Counted from the first letter of the stretch, positions 25,655-34,439 are shown. The stretch is 47,480 bases of DNA from Actinomycetes bacterium (GCA_021796545.1 JAKABX010000005.1:1-47480), one strand, 5' to 3'. The notes: generated from the sequence alone by a model not told the origin. A program made the numbers and translations.

Positions 25655-26298
25655 CAGTAACCCGCGAACCCCACCGCAAGCACGCAGGAAGCCGACGCGT
25701 CGGATGCGTCGGTCCCGTGCCAAAGGCAACAAGAAACGCCCGGTCGCTCGTCACCTCTGCACGGCCGCCGCTTGACGGGACCCATCGCATCGGCGATCAA
25801 CACGTCGACGGCGCTCGTCACAAGACGCGGCGCGCTATCGGAGTCCCCGCAGGCGTTGCGCCCCGCGTCGAGCAGCCCGCGCGCCCGGTGCAGGCCGTCC
25901 GCGGCGGACGCGGGGAGCCCGAAGGCACCCCTGCCCCGACCGGCGCTCTCGCCCGCGAGAAGAGCCAGGAGGCGCAGGAGAGCACCAGGCACGGAGAGGT
26001 CCTCGTCGGCCACGTCCGGCACCTCCACCCCGGGCACTGCGCGCCACGCGCGCTGCAAAGGAGCGCCGACGCCGAGACGCCGTTGCCCGGGGGAGGTCCC
26101 CGGGCCACCGTCGCCACCGAGAGGCGCCGTCGCCGGTGCGCCCGCGCTCTCTCCTGGCGTGTTCGCTGCGGCGCGCACGACGCGGGCCGGAGTCTCCACG
26201 TCGCGGACGCCCGAGACCGCGTGCGGGCGGGGGACCGGCTCGGACGTGCGGGGCCGGCGAACAGGCGGGGCGGCGCCGGTCAGCTGCTCAACTGCCAC
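25654..26298 (-). CDS. Hypothetical protein between ferric-reductase-like gene and ferredoxin
   Basis: The 214-residue frame has good G/C-third-position bias through its central part (VPDVADEDLSVPGALLRLLA, RGAFGLPASAADGLHRARGL), less so in the last 40 residues. The N-terminal third is Pro/Ala-rich and probably disordered. GTG 26298 would overlap the upstream stop by 11 bp; GTG 26316 is also possible. Its stop overlaps the ferredoxin start. There is no recognised domain or signal peptide. Cysteines near the end (SCCLWHG) might bind a cofactor. The operon position argues it is real. Confidence 0.5.
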   Translation of the reverse strand: MAVEQLTGAAPPVRRPRTSEPVPRPHAVSGVRDVETPARVVRAAANTPGESAGAPATAPLGGDGGPGTSPGQRRLGVGAPLQRAWRAVPGVEVPDVADEDLSVPGALLRLLALLAGESAGRGRGAFGLPASAADGLHRARGLLDAGRNACGDSDSAPRLVTSAVDVLIADAMGPVKRRPCRGDERPGVSCCLWHGTDASDASASCVLAVGFAGY

Positions 26299-27427
26299 CG
26301 TCGCCCCCGTCGGCACCTTCCCGCTCGCCGCCGCTCGCCGGCGGGCTCAGGGCCGCCGCGGCACCGCTTTCGGCGCGCAGCGTCCCGGAGACCGACGATC
26401 CCGAGAGGTTCAAGGCGAGGACGACACTCAGGCGGGCGCCCGCGGCGTCGGCGAGCGCGAGGGTGACGCGCGAACCCTCGACGGCGACCGCCGAGCCCGT
26501 GTAGAGCGTCGGCGACCCGCTCGGACCGTAGGTCGCGCTCGTCCGCTCCACGGAGACACCGCCGCCGGCCGCCGGTGTGCCCACGAGCGTCAAAGCCACG
26601 CTCGCCGCGATCGACCCCGAGGTCGCGAGCTCGATCACGATCCGCTCCGCACCGCCGGCGAGCGCCGTCGTCGTGAGGCGTCCCGCGACCGCCGCCTCGT
26701 AGGGCGGGTTGGGCAGCGTGCCAACGGCCGCGCCGGCCGCACGGTGCGCGGACGCGCCCAGCTGAGCGACCGGCGTGCCCGAGCGCGCCGCCCAGTTCGG
26801 CCGCAGCGGGCCGAGAGCGGCGAAAGCACCCACGCCAGCGAGGAGGACCAGCGCCGCGCCGCCGCCGGCGAGACGCGCCGCAACGTTGGTTGCAAAGCTG
26901 TAGCCGAGACGCGCGACGAGCGCGACCACCACGGCGAAGATGCAGAGCGCGACAAGGGCCAGGAACCACCCCTCGCGCACGTCGCTTCCGGTCCCGAGCG
27001 TGTGGAACACCGCCACCGGCCAGCTCAGATAGGCGAGCCAGTGAACGGCGCGCCACAGCCGCTCGCTCAGGTGGCGCCGCACGAGGCTCGTCGCGAGGAT
27101 CGCCACGAACAGGTCGACAGAGAGCGTTCCGAACCCGAGCCAGATCGGGCGGTACGCCGAGACGAAGGGGACGACGGCGCTCAGCCAGCCGATCGGCGCA
27201 AACGGGTCCGTGACCGCCGTCAGAACATGGAGGGCGAGGAAGACCACGGAGGTGAGTGCGAGGCGGCGGTGGAGCTCCCCGACCGCGAAGCGCGGCCAAC
27301 GCTCGCTTTCGGCGCGCCGCGCCGTCGACAGTCCGACAACGACGGTCGCGCTCAGCATGAGCAGCGTGACGAGCCCGCTCCCCCGCGTCAGGTACCACAG
27401 CGCCTGGGTCGAGACGAGCCCCCTCAT
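26288..27427 (-). CDS. Ferric reductase-like heme b membrane protein
   Basis: This 379-residue protein has six or seven hydrophobic helices in its first 210 residues. They carry the histidines expected to hold b-type heme in ferric reductase-like domains (GELHRRLAL, LALHVLTAV, AVHWLAYLSWPVAVFHTLG). The remaining 170 residues are a beta-rich extracytoplasmic domain rich in Gly, Ser and Thr (SATYGPSGSPTLYTGSAVAV, GTLRAESG), seen in actinobacterial homologues. The start overlaps the apbE stop (ATGA). It probably carries electrons across the membrane together with a flavin-bearing partner. No standard FMN-binding domain is fused to it, so the direct flavin site is not obvious. Confidence 0.82.
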   Translation of the reverse strand: MRGLVSTQALWYLTRGSGLVTLLMLSATVVVGLSTARRAESERWPRFAVGELHRRLALTSVVFLALHVLTAVTDPFAPIGWLSAVVPFVSAYRPIWLGFGTLSVDLFVAILATSLVRRHLSERLWRAVHWLAYLSWPVAVFHTLGTGSDVREGWFLALVALCIFAVVVALVARLGYSFATNVAARLAGGGAALVLLAGVGAFAALGPLRPNWAARSGTPVAQLGASAHRAAGAAVGTLPNPPYEAAVAGRLTTTALAGGAERIVIELATSGSIAASVALTLVGTPAAGGGVSVERTSATYGPSGSPTLYTGSAVAVEGSRVTLALADAAGARLSVVLALNLSGSSVSGTLRAESGAAAALSPPASGGEREGADGGDGGS

Positions 27428-28392
27428 CGTCCGAGCGCCCTGCGGTTCGCTTCAACCCCACGCTCCCCCGCAAACGGCCAGCCGCCCACCCGCACGACCG
27501 CCCCGTCGCGTCGCTCGAGGCGCGCCGCGACCCCGAGCCCGGCGAGACGGTCCGGCGCCTCGGCGCCCCACACGATCGCCGCCGTGCTCGCAGCGTTGGC
27601 CTCGAGGCAGCTCGGGGCGGCGACCGAGACGAGGCGCCAGTGCTCGCCCGCCGGCTCCCCGGTAAGGGGATCGACGATGTGGTGCAGACGCTGCCCGGCG
27701 CGCCGCCACGAGCGCGCGAGGGGGCTCGAGCTCGCAAGCCCGCCAGCGGTGACCGCGACGCACTGGTGCAACGCCTCGCCGGTCTGCCCCGATCCGAGGG
27801 CGATCCCGACCGCCCAGCCGCCAGCGGGTGCCGGACCACCGAGCGCCACGTCGCCGCCGAGGGAGACCAGGACACCGGTCCCGAGTTCGACGTGGCAGCG
27901 CGTCGCCGCACGGTCAGCGGCGAACGCCTTTCCCGTCGCGCCGAGATCGACGATGACTCCAGGTGGAACCCGGACGGTCCGCGTTGTCGGATCGCACGAG
28001 ATGCTCCACCAACCGAGGGCCGGTGAGGGCCGCGGCGCGGCGCCGCCGTCATCATCGGCGATCTGGGCGAAGTCCCGGTCGTAGCCGAGGGCGACGAGCG
28101 CGTTGCCGACGGTGGGGTCCACCGCGCCCGCGCTCTGCTCTGCGACGCGCAGCGCCGCGGAGAGCGCCTCGGCGAGGAGCGCGGAGACCACCACGGGCGC
28201 GCCGAACGCTGCTTCGAGCGCCCAGATCTCCGAGTCGCGCCGGAACCGGCTGCACGCGCGGTCGACGGCCGCGACCTCCTCGTCGACCAGCGCGCGGGCG
28301 GCATCGAGGGCGCCGGCGTCCGTGGTGGCGACGACGAGGTCGGTGCCGAGCGCGCGTCCCCGGCTCACGGCGACGTCGGCCGTGACCGTCAC
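27424..28392 (-). CDS. apbE: ApbE-family FAD:protein FMN transferase
   Basis: This 322-residue protein matches ApbE, which attaches FMN covalently to a threonine in target proteins. Family features in order are RGRALGTDLVVA near the start, ACSRFRRDSEIWALE, GAVDPTVGNALVALGYDRDF, PGVIVDLGATGKAFAADRA, LVSLGGDVALGG, VTAGGLASSS, HHIVDPLTGEPA and VAAPSCLEANAASTAAIVWG. The GTG start at 28392 has a GGGAGG ribosome binding site and overlaps the stop of the preceding small gene (GTGA). No predicted target (DxxSGAT-type flavinylation motif in an FMN-binding domain) is visible in the window, so its substrate may be elsewhere. No lipoprotein signal is clear. Confidence 0.9.
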   Translation of the reverse strand: MTVTADVAVSRGRALGTDLVVATTDAGALDAARALVDEEVAAVDRACSRFRRDSEIWALEAAFGAPVVVSALLAEALSAALRVAEQSAGAVDPTVGNALVALGYDRDFAQIADDDGGAAPRPSPALGWWSISCDPTTRTVRVPPGVIVDLGATGKAFAADRAATRCHVELGTGVLVSLGGDVALGGPAPAGGWAVGIALGSGQTGEALHQCVAVTAGGLASSSPLARSWRRAGQRLHHIVDPLTGEPAGEHWRLVSVAAPSCLEANAASTAAIVWGAEAPDRLAGLGVAARLERRDGAVVRVGGWPFAGERGVEANRRALGR

Positions 28393-28724
28393 GGCAGGGA
28401 GCCTCCCGAGGTCGCCACCGGCTGTTGGACCGTCGGAGCCGGCGCGCTCGGCGCAACGGACCCCGTGGCGCCCGAGACCTCCGACGCCCCCGAGACGCCT
28501 GCACTCGTCCCGGCGCCAGCGCGCGCTGGGGTCGTCGTCGGCGACACCGCACTCGTCGATGGGCTCGTCGTCGCCGAACGTCCCGGAAAGGCGCGCGCGG
28601 CGAGCGCCGCGAAGGTCGCAGTCGCGACCGCCCCTGCGGCGATTGCCCAACGCGTGGCCGACCGCAGGCGCACGATGGCGGAATCGCGGCGGTGGACGGC
28701 CGATGAAGCGGGGGTCGGCTTCAT
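28389..28724 (-). CDS. Small single-span membrane protein at the head of the apbE operon
   Basis: This 111-residue protein has a short basic N-terminus, one hydrophobic helix (RWAIAAGAVATATFAALAARAF) and a Ser/Thr/Pro/Gly-rich tail, probably outside the membrane. Its stop overlaps the apbE start, which supports it as a real, coupled gene. ATG 28724 was chosen; the ribosome binding site is weak. I do not recognise a family. It may be a small anchor or partner of the ApbE/heme redox module. Confidence 0.6.
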   Translation of the reverse strand: MKPTPASSAVHRRDSAIVRLRSATRWAIAAGAVATATFAALAARAFPGRSATTSPSTSAVSPTTTPARAGAGTSAGVSGASEVSGATGSVAPSAPAPTVQQPVATSGGSLP

Positions 28725-29559
28725 GAACGCCACTTTGGGGCGCGAACCTGAACGATGACTGTGCGCCCGAAGGACGGCCGTTGAGAAGCGCCACCGCGTA
28801 CGCCGCTTGGGCGCAATCCACGTCGCCGCGACTGCGCGGCGTCGCCCCGTGGCCCGGGCAGGCCGGCGGACCGCCTCGAGCCGGGTGACGGCGGTGCGGG
28901 GCAGGTCTGTTTGCTGGTTGCGACGGCGGACGCGCCAGGTCGGGCGTGCCGGTCGCCGAGACCGACCCACCCGGGTGCGTGGCGGTTCCGAGCGCCCGGC
29001 GCACGCCGACCCTGTGGGCGGGGTGGAGGGTGGGGACTCGGGGAGCGGGCTGGCGGCGGTGGTGCGTGCCGCGGACCGTCTCACTGCGCTGACGCCGCGC
29101 ACTACCGCCCCTCTTGGCGCGTGGGCCGCTCGCTCCAGGCTGAGGCCGGCCCCGACCCGGCGTCGCCACGCCCGACGGCGCGCAGCCGGCCCCGCGCCAC
29201 GGGGGCGACGGCAGGTTCGCCGCGGAGGTTCGGGCGACGGCGCCACGACCGGGGCGACGGCGCGCCGGCGCCCCTGCCCGGGCTCTCGCATCCCGGGCAG
29301 GGATCCGGGAAGGGCAGCGCCGCGTCGACCCCTGTGGCTCCCGCCGTTCCCCCCAGGGCCGTGGTTGCCACCCGCGGCCCTGGCCGCGCGCCCTGTGGAG
29401 GGTAGAGGCGTGAGAATCGCGGCTCCAGCACCCGTCCACCTCGAGGAGATGGCAGGAGTCTGGACCGCAACCCTGACGCGCAAGTGAACTTGCTCACGAC
29501 CAGCACCCGCGAAGCCAGCTTGTCGGATCTCCCGCCGCGAGGCGGCGGGTGGCGCGCGC
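28725..29559. other. 835-bp gene-free stretch
   Basis: This region lies between the divergent ends of the apbE operon start and the larA end. Both strands show long open frames, but they are Arg/Pro/Gly-rich with no recognisable domain. No RNA gene, transposase fragment or clear operator is seen. The promoter of the apbE operon must lie at its left end. Confidence 0.5.
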
Positions 29560-30900
29560 TCAGCTTCTGTCTGCGCCGCCTGCGGGGAACACGGGCGCGA
29601 CATAGGGGATCGTCGCTGGTCCTTCGGGGAGCACGGCGCAGCGCGCACCGGGACCGAGCTCGGCGAGTTCCTGCGCGACACGCGCGCCGATGTCGCGCAC
29701 GGGCTCGAGGTGGGCCGCGCGCACCTCGTCGTCGCTCAGGCCCTCACAGCGCAGGGCGACCCGCGCCCGACGGAGAACGCGCGCGAGCACCTGGACCTGC
29801 CACTGATCCGGTCGCGTTTCGCCCTGGTCGATCGTCGCGACCAACTCGTCGACCGACGCGGCCCCAAGGACGAGCGTCCGGAACTCCCCGAAGTCCGGGA
29901 AGCCGTCCCGACACTGCGCCGCTGCGACGATGAGACCTCCCGGCCGGACGATCTGGGCTGCGGCCGACATGCCCTTCACGGCCTGGTAGAGGTTGCGGTC
30001 GAGCGGGTAGCCCGCGTTCGTGGTGACGACCACGTCGAATAGTGCAGGCACGGCCGTCGTCGCCACACTCCGCGCGAACTCGACGGCAGACGCATGCATC
30101 GCGAAGAGCTCGCCGGCGAAGCCCCGCACGATGCGCTGGCGCCTGTCGAGGACGACATCGAACGCGAAATCGACCCCGATCGCCGCCGCGATCGCACGCA
30201 CGTCGTCGTGCACCGGGTTGCCCACCACGTTCCCCCAGCTCGCCTCCGGTGACCCGATCCGTGCCGCGTCGTGGAGAACGAGCACGCTCGCCATGCCGAG
30301 CAAGCCCGGCGCCACGAGCTTCGGACCACCCGAGAAACCCGCGAAGAAGTGGGGCTCCACGAAGCCAGTCGTGATCTTGAGGTCCGCAGCGAGGAATTCG
30401 CGGTTGCAGAAGACTGGGACGCCTGCACCCTGAACCCCGCAGTCGGCAAGGTCATCGGGACGCCGGGCGTCATGGCCGACCACGTGCAGGCGGCGGGCGA
30501 GCGGCGCCCCGACGAGATCGACGACCTCGGCATGGCTCGGCGGGGCGTGAGTGCCCGTCGCCACGATCACGGTGATGTCGCCGTCATCGACGACGCCCTC
30601 GAGCTCGTCGAGCAAAGCCGTGAGCATCGCTTCGCGGGGCTGCGGCCGCGTGCCGTCGCAGATCGCCACGGCCAGGCGCTGGCCCGGGCGCACCCTGTCA
30701 CGCAGGCGCGGGCTGCCGAGTGGGTGCGAAAGTGCCCGTCGGAGTTCTGCGGGAGCGTCCGGCGCCGCAACGGGATGCCGGGGGGCCACGACCGTCGTGG
30801 TCTCGGGCAGCATGACGCTCAACCCGGCGTCACCGTAGGCGAGCTCGACGCGCAACTTCGAGTGCCCACCAAGAGGAGGGGGCACGCGGCGCTCGGTCAT
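29560..30900 (-). CDS. larA: LarA-family nickel-dependent racemase/epimerase
   Basis: This 446-residue protein is a LarA-family enzyme. LarA racemises lactate using a nickel-pincer nucleotide cofactor bound through a lysine. The family motifs are IVATGTHAPPSHAE (the catalytic histidine region), HFFAGFSGGPKLVAPGLLGM (the lysine that holds the cofactor), VLHDAARIG (the nickel-binding histidine region) and VVVTTNAGYPLDRNLYQAVKGM. LarA homologues also act on other 2-hydroxy acids, so lactate is only one candidate. ATG 30900 follows a GGGAG ribosome binding site. The cofactor genes larB, larC and larE are not in the window. An SDR dehydrogenase gene lies upstream on the same strand, after a 400-bp gap. 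Confidence 0.88.
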   Translation of the reverse strand: MTERRVPPPLGGHSKLRVELAYGDAGLSVMLPETTTVVAPRHPVAAPDAPAELRRALSHPLGSPRLRDRVRPGQRLAVAICDGTRPQPREAMLTALLDELEGVVDDGDITVIVATGTHAPPSHAEVVDLVGAPLARRLHVVGHDARRPDDLADCGVQGAGVPVFCNREFLAADLKITTGFVEPHFFAGFSGGPKLVAPGLLGMASVLVLHDAARIGSPEASWGNVVGNPVHDDVRAIAAAIGVDFAFDVVLDRRQRIVRGFAGELFAMHASAVEFARSVATTAVPALFDVVVTTNAGYPLDRNLYQAVKGMSAAAQIVRPGGLIVAAAQCRDGFPDFGEFRTLVLGAASVDELVATIDQGETRPDQWQVQVLARVLRRARVALRCEGLSDDEVRAAHLEPVRDIGARVAQELAELGPGARCAVLPEGPATIPYVAPVFPAGGADRS

Positions 30901-31303
30901 CACCGGGAGCTCCCACCGAGGTGGGCGCCCGCCGGCAGGGACCGGCCGCGGCACGCGCCCACGACCACTCTCTCGTGCCCGAGAGACGACATCGCGACCT
31001 CGCTTGTCCGACGCCACGGTCGCGCCGTGTCGTGCGACGAGCCCGCGTGGTGACCGGCAGTGCCCATGCTCGGCACCCCGGCGGAGCGCGACCTGAAGCC
31101 GACGACCGACGCGCGCACGTCAATTCCGCGGGGGGCAGCAAGGGCGAACAGCCCGGCGCACCTCGGGGAAGCTTCGGCCCGAGGAGGGCGCGCCCTGCCG
31201 GGCAGGCGGCAGCGTCCGACGCCAAAGCTGCGACCGTCCGATCGAGCGGCACGAAGGCGCCGGCAGTGCCCGCCCGGCCACGGGGCACCACTCCGGCGCT
31301 CGA
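30901..31303 (-). promoter_or_regulatory. 400-bp larA upstream region with an inverted repeat
   Basis: No gene is supportable here. At 30969-30986 there is a perfect inverted repeat TCTCTCG-TGCC-CGAGAGA, about 70 bp upstream of the larA start. It could be a regulator site for larA or a hairpin that ends the SDR transcript. The rest is featureless GC-rich sequence. Confidence 0.3.
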
Positions 31304-32065
31304 TCACCGCCGGGCGGGCAGGCGCAGGTGGGTGAGGCCCCCGTCGACGTCGAGACCGACACCCGTCGTCGACCCGGCCCCTGGCCCCGCGAGGTAGACG
31401 ATCGCGGCGGCGACCTCCTCTGCGCTCACAAGCCGCCCGTGCGGCTGGCGAGCGACGAGCGCGGCGCGCTCGGCAGCCGGGTCCTCGGCACGGGCGAGCA
31501 GTCGCTGGACCCAGGGCGTGTCGGCAGTTCCCGGATTGACACAGTTGACGCGGATGCCGTCGGCGAGGCAGTCCGCTGCCATGGCACGCGTCAGTGCCAG
31601 CACCGCGCCCTTCGACGCGCTGTAGAGAGCACGCTGGGGAAGGCCGACCGTTGCCGCAACCGAGCAGGTGTTCACGACCGCACCGCGGCTCTGCCGCAAC
31701 GCCGGCAGTGCCGCCCGCGACACCCGCACGATCCCGAGCACGTTCACGTCGAGGACGCGCTGCCACTCCTCGTCGTCGTTGTCCTCGACGGTCCCGGCCG
31801 CGCCGATGCCCGCGTTGTTCACCAGAATGTCCAGGCCGCCGAGATGCTCGAGCGCTGCGACGACCGCCGAGCTCACGGACGCGCTGTCTGACACATCGGC
31901 GACGAAGGACCGCAGATCCCCATCGGGCGCTTCGACCAGATCGAGCACGGCGACTTGTGCCCCCTCGCGTCGCAGGGCACGAGCCGTCGCAAGACCGATC
32001 CCCGAGCTCCCGCCGGTCACGATCGCTCGGCGCCCTTCGAGCAGCGCGCCCTCCGGCGGGCTCAA
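31304..32065 (-). CDS. Short-chain dehydrogenase, candidate 2-keto-3-deoxy-L-fuconate dehydrogenase
   Basis: This 253-residue SDR enzyme has the nucleotide motif TGGSSGIG (residues 17-24), the structural NNAG (83-86) and the catalytic residues S135, Y148 and K152 (YSASK). Aspartate in AVLDL after strand 2 favours NAD+ over NADP+. The C-terminus LDVDGGLTHLRL fits the sugar-acid dehydrogenase subgroup. In L-fucose catabolism a close SDR relative oxidises 2-keto-3-deoxy-L-fuconate, but SDR specificity cannot be read from sequence. The start is TTG 32065, supported by a GGAGGG ribosome binding site. It is divergent from the FAH-family gene and upstream of larA. Confidence 0.85.
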   Translation of the reverse strand: MSPPEGALLEGRRAIVTGGSSGIGLATARALRREGAQVAVLDLVEAPDGDLRSFVADVSDSASVSSAVVAALEHLGGLDILVNNAGIGAAGTVEDNDDEEWQRVLDVNVLGIVRVSRAALPALRQSRGAVVNTCSVAATVGLPQRALYSASKGAVLALTRAMAADCLADGIRVNCVNPGTADTPWVQRLLARAEDPAAERAALVARQPHGRLVSAEEVAAAIVYLAGPGAGSTTGVGLDVDGGLTHLRLPARR

Positions 32066-32784
32066 CGCGGGCCCTCCGCCGCGACCACCCGCTGAGGCTG
32101 GGTTCCAAGACCTGATGCGCTGAGTTCCATGACGTCCCTCGGTCGGAGATAGTCGCTTTCACAGGCGAGCGCGACCCCGGCGGGAATCCCGGTGTCCATT
32201 ACGTCACCGCGTTCGAGCACCATCAATCAATGGGCTTGTGTACCACACCAGGTGCGCGATCGGGAAAATCACGTTCTCCGCGCTCGATTGCCTTGGCTCC
32301 CCACCATTGGCGCGTCGCCGACGCGACGGCCCGGGACCGTGGACCCCCTCGCGGGGCGCGGCACGGGACCGAGGTTACCCAGCGTCGCGCGTCATCTGGC
32401 CCTGTCCCAGCTCGCGCCGCGCTCGAGAGCTGCCGCCGAGACGCGCCCTGAATGGAGTGAGGGTTCTGGGGGGACACCGAGTTGCGCCTTGTTCTTGCCG
32501 TGGCGCGCCGAAGTGCCAGCGCGTCGACGCAAGACGGTGGGCTCCAGCGCTGTCTTCGTGCCCCGAGCGGCTCGCCCCGGCGAAGACGACCGTGGGTTCG
32601 CGTTCGCGCCCCTCGCGCAACACGGTCCGAGACAGCAGCGGCGGGTGCAGGGGTGTCGATAGCCTGGCCGGGCACGAGAGGGACGCGCACCGCGGCGTCT
32701 GTGGCTCTCAGAACCAGGCGGCGTACGAACAGGGGTCGGCAGCTGGCGAGCCTTCGACCTCAGGTCCCTCCAGGAGGTCGGGCG
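32066..32784. promoter_or_regulatory. 720-bp divergent region between the SDR and FAH genes
   Basis: No gene is supported; the open frames seen are shadow-like. The region should hold divergent promoters for two catabolic genes. A near-palindrome TGTG-TAC-CACA occurs at 32237-32247 (TTGTGTACCACAC in context), a shape seen in GntR-family FCD operators. The FAH gene has a strong ribosome binding site CAGGAGGTCGG at its right end. The palindrome arms are only four bases. Confidence 0.35.
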
Positions 32785-33720
32785 ATGCAAATTGTGAGAT
32801 ACCGCGATCCCCATGAAGGGCGCACCGCCGTCGGCCTGCGCGTCGCCGATCAGCTCTTGGCCGTTGCGGAACCGGCAACAATGAGCGAGCTCTTGGCTCT
32901 CGGTACCGAGAGCCTTCGCCGGGTCATCGAGGCGGCCCGCGCCGAGGGTCGCCCGGCACCCCCTGGCAGTTCGCTGCTCGCGCCCGTCGACGGGAGCACC
33001 GAGGTTTGGGCGTGCGGCGTCACCTACGAGATCTCACGCGCCGCGCGTGTCGAGGAGAGTGAACACTCGGCTGACGTCTACGTGCGCGTGTACAGCGCGG
33101 ATCGACCCGAACTGTTCTTCAAGTCGACGGCATGGAGGGTGGTCGGAGACGGCGGAACCATCGCCGTGCGCGCGGACTCCACCATGGACGTCCCCGAACC
33201 CGAGCTCGCCGTGGTCGTCGACCCCACCGGCGACATCATCGGCTACACGATCTGCGACGACGTCTCGTCCCGCTCGATCGAGGGCGAGAACCCCCTGTAT
33301 CTGCCCCAGGCCAAGATCTACCTCGGCGGCTGCGCTCTCGGCCCCGGCATCGTACCCGCCTGGGAGGTTCCAAACCCCTATGCCCTCGCGATCGAACTGC
33401 GCATCGAGCGCGACGGTGAGACCGCATGGTCCGGCGAAACCAACACGGCCCTCCTCCACCGCCGAGTGGACGAGCTCGTCTCCTACCTCATGCGCGCCGA
33501 TATCTTCCCTGGCGGAGCCGTGCTCTCAACCGGCACCTGCCTCGTTCCGCCGGCACCGTTCTCCCTCCAGCACGGCGACGTCGTCTCGATCTCGATCGAG
33601 GGCCTGGGCACCCTCACAACTCCGGTCGTGCGCGGCCTCGACGCCCTCCTCGCGGCGGCTCAACTGGAGCGCGCGAACCCGGGCGGTGGTGCCACGGGTG
33701 CTCAGACCACGGGCGGTTAG
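32785..33720 (+). CDS. Fumarylacetoacetate hydrolase-family enzyme of sugar-acid catabolism
   Basis: This 311-residue FAH-family protein has the metal site segments PEPELAVVVDPTG and DDVSSRSIEGENPLYLPQAK, then IYLGGCALGPGIVP and STGTCLVPPAPFSLQHGDVV. The ENPLYLPQAKIY block is like that of 2-keto-3-deoxy-D-arabinonate dehydratases and AraD1-type enzymes rather than the typical fumarylacetoacetase. FAH enzymes also act as 2,4-diketo-3-deoxy-L-fuconate hydrolase, releasing pyruvate and L-lactate. Which reaction it catalyses is open. ATG 32785 follows an AGGAGG ribosome binding site. The end converges on a small gene (overlap of 4 bp). Confidence 0.88.
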   Translation: MQIVRYRDPHEGRTAVGLRVADQLLAVAEPATMSELLALGTESLRRVIEAARAEGRPAPPGSSLLAPVDGSTEVWACGVTYEISRAARVEESEHSADVYVRVYSADRPELFFKSTAWRVVGDGGTIAVRADSTMDVPEPELAVVVDPTGDIIGYTICDDVSSRSIEGENPLYLPQAKIYLGGCALGPGIVPAWEVPNPYALAIELRIERDGETAWSGETNTALLHRRVDELVSYLMRADIFPGGAVLSTGTCLVPPAPFSLQHGDVVSISIEGLGTLTTPVVRGLDALLAAAQLERANPGGGATGAQTTGG

Positions 33721-33992
33721 CTTGCTCGGCGCTCGCTTTGCGGACGCAGTGCGGCCAAGTTGGCGCGGATCTCAGCGATGTGCCGAAGTGCCCGGCGCCG
33801 CTCGACCTCAGGGATGAGCCACCGCGAGCGGCCTCCGGCCGCCCGCCGACGGGGCCCAGAGCGCGCGACGCACTGGTCCGCCAGCGCGTCCCCGAGAGTT
33901 CCCTGCTCATAGCACATCGGGTTGTCCACGGGGATGACGCTACGCAGAGGGTGTGACTCTCGGCAGGTGGGACACCTGCCGATCAGATCCAC
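33717..33992 (-). CDS. Small zinc-ribbon-like protein
   Basis: This 91-residue frame starts at a GTG (MDLIGRCPTCRESHPLRSV). A CxxC pair (CPTC) is followed by a cysteine at MCYEQG and another at DQCVARSG, giving a possible zinc site. The last 30 residues form a basic helix (ERRRALRHIAEIRANLAAL). Its stop overlaps the end of the FAH gene tail-to-tail. No family recognised. The codons of the CPTC region form a perfect 8-bp palindrome, which is probably incidental. Confidence 0.5.
   Translation of the reverse strand: MDLIGRCPTCRESHPLRSVIPVDNPMCYEQGTLGDALADQCVARSGPRRRAAGGRSRWLIPEVERRRALRHIAEIRANLAALRPQSERRAS
33962..33980. repeat. Perfect 8-bp inverted repeat GGCAGGTG/CACCTGCC
   Basis: GGCAGGTG and CACCTGCC form a perfect stem with a 3-base loop (GGA), just inside the start of the small zinc-ribbon-like gene. 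Its position fits a hairpin in the 5' end of that message, or a binding site. The sequence also encodes GRCPTC, so coding constraint could explain it. Confidence 0.4.
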
Positions 33993-34073
33993 ACCCCGGC
34001 TGCCCTGCGGGCTTGGGCCGGGCCGGAGCGCGCCAAAGCGCGCGGAGCGCCGGGGCGCCGGGGCGCGGTGACC

Positions 34074-34439
34074 TCACGGTCCCCGCAGGCGGTCGAGCAC
34101 CCGGCGATCGCGCTTGGTCGGTCGCCCCGCGCCGCGCTCGCGCTCGAAGGGGGCGGGGGCCTCGCGGCTCGGGCGGACGGGGCTGCGATCGACGAAGGCC
34201 TGGACCGCGAGCGCGGCGGCGACGCGGTGCTCCAGCGGTTCGACGACCTCGAGGATCCGGTCTAAGCCCCCGGAGCGGATCGTGACGACGTCGCCGCGAC
34301 GCACCAGGCTCGCCGCTTTGGCGCTCACGCCGTTCACGCGCACGTGCCCAGCGCGACAGGCGTCGGTCGCCAGCGTGCGGGTCTTGTAGATGCGCACCGC
34401 CCACAGCCAGCGGTCGATGCGCACGCGGTCAACCTCCAC
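34074..34439 (-). CDS. S4-domain RNA-binding protein (Hsp15-like)
   Basis: This 121-residue protein has an N-terminal S4 RNA-binding domain: RIDRWLWAVRIYKTRTLATDACRAGHVRVNG, given here as its blocks RIDRWLWAVRIYKTRTLA and CRAGHVRVNG. It then reads KAASLVRRGDVVTIRSGG and a basic tail (ERERGAGRPTKRDRRVLDRL). This matches the Hsp15/HslR family, which binds 50S subunits with stalled nascent chains. GTG 34439 is the likely start; a GTG at 34424 (just before RIDRW) is an alternative. It is a single gene, with a 420-bp gap to the next. Confidence 0.85.
   Translation of the reverse strand: MEVDRVRIDRWLWAVRIYKTRTLATDACRAGHVRVNGVSAKAASLVRRGDVVTIRSGGLDRILEVVEPLEHRVAAALAVQAFVDRSPVRPSREAPAPFERERGAGRPTKRDRRVLDRLRGP

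Noticed and set aside
23944-26466. 840-residue plus-strand frame over the MurE-GT fusion
   Set aside because: Antisense to recognised Mur ligase, glycosyltransferase and ferredoxin motifs.
26288-27427. ERTSATYG in the ferric-reductase-like protein as a flavinylation site for ApbE
   Set aside because: It has a TSAT stretch but lacks the aspartate and FMN-binding fold expected of ApbE targets.
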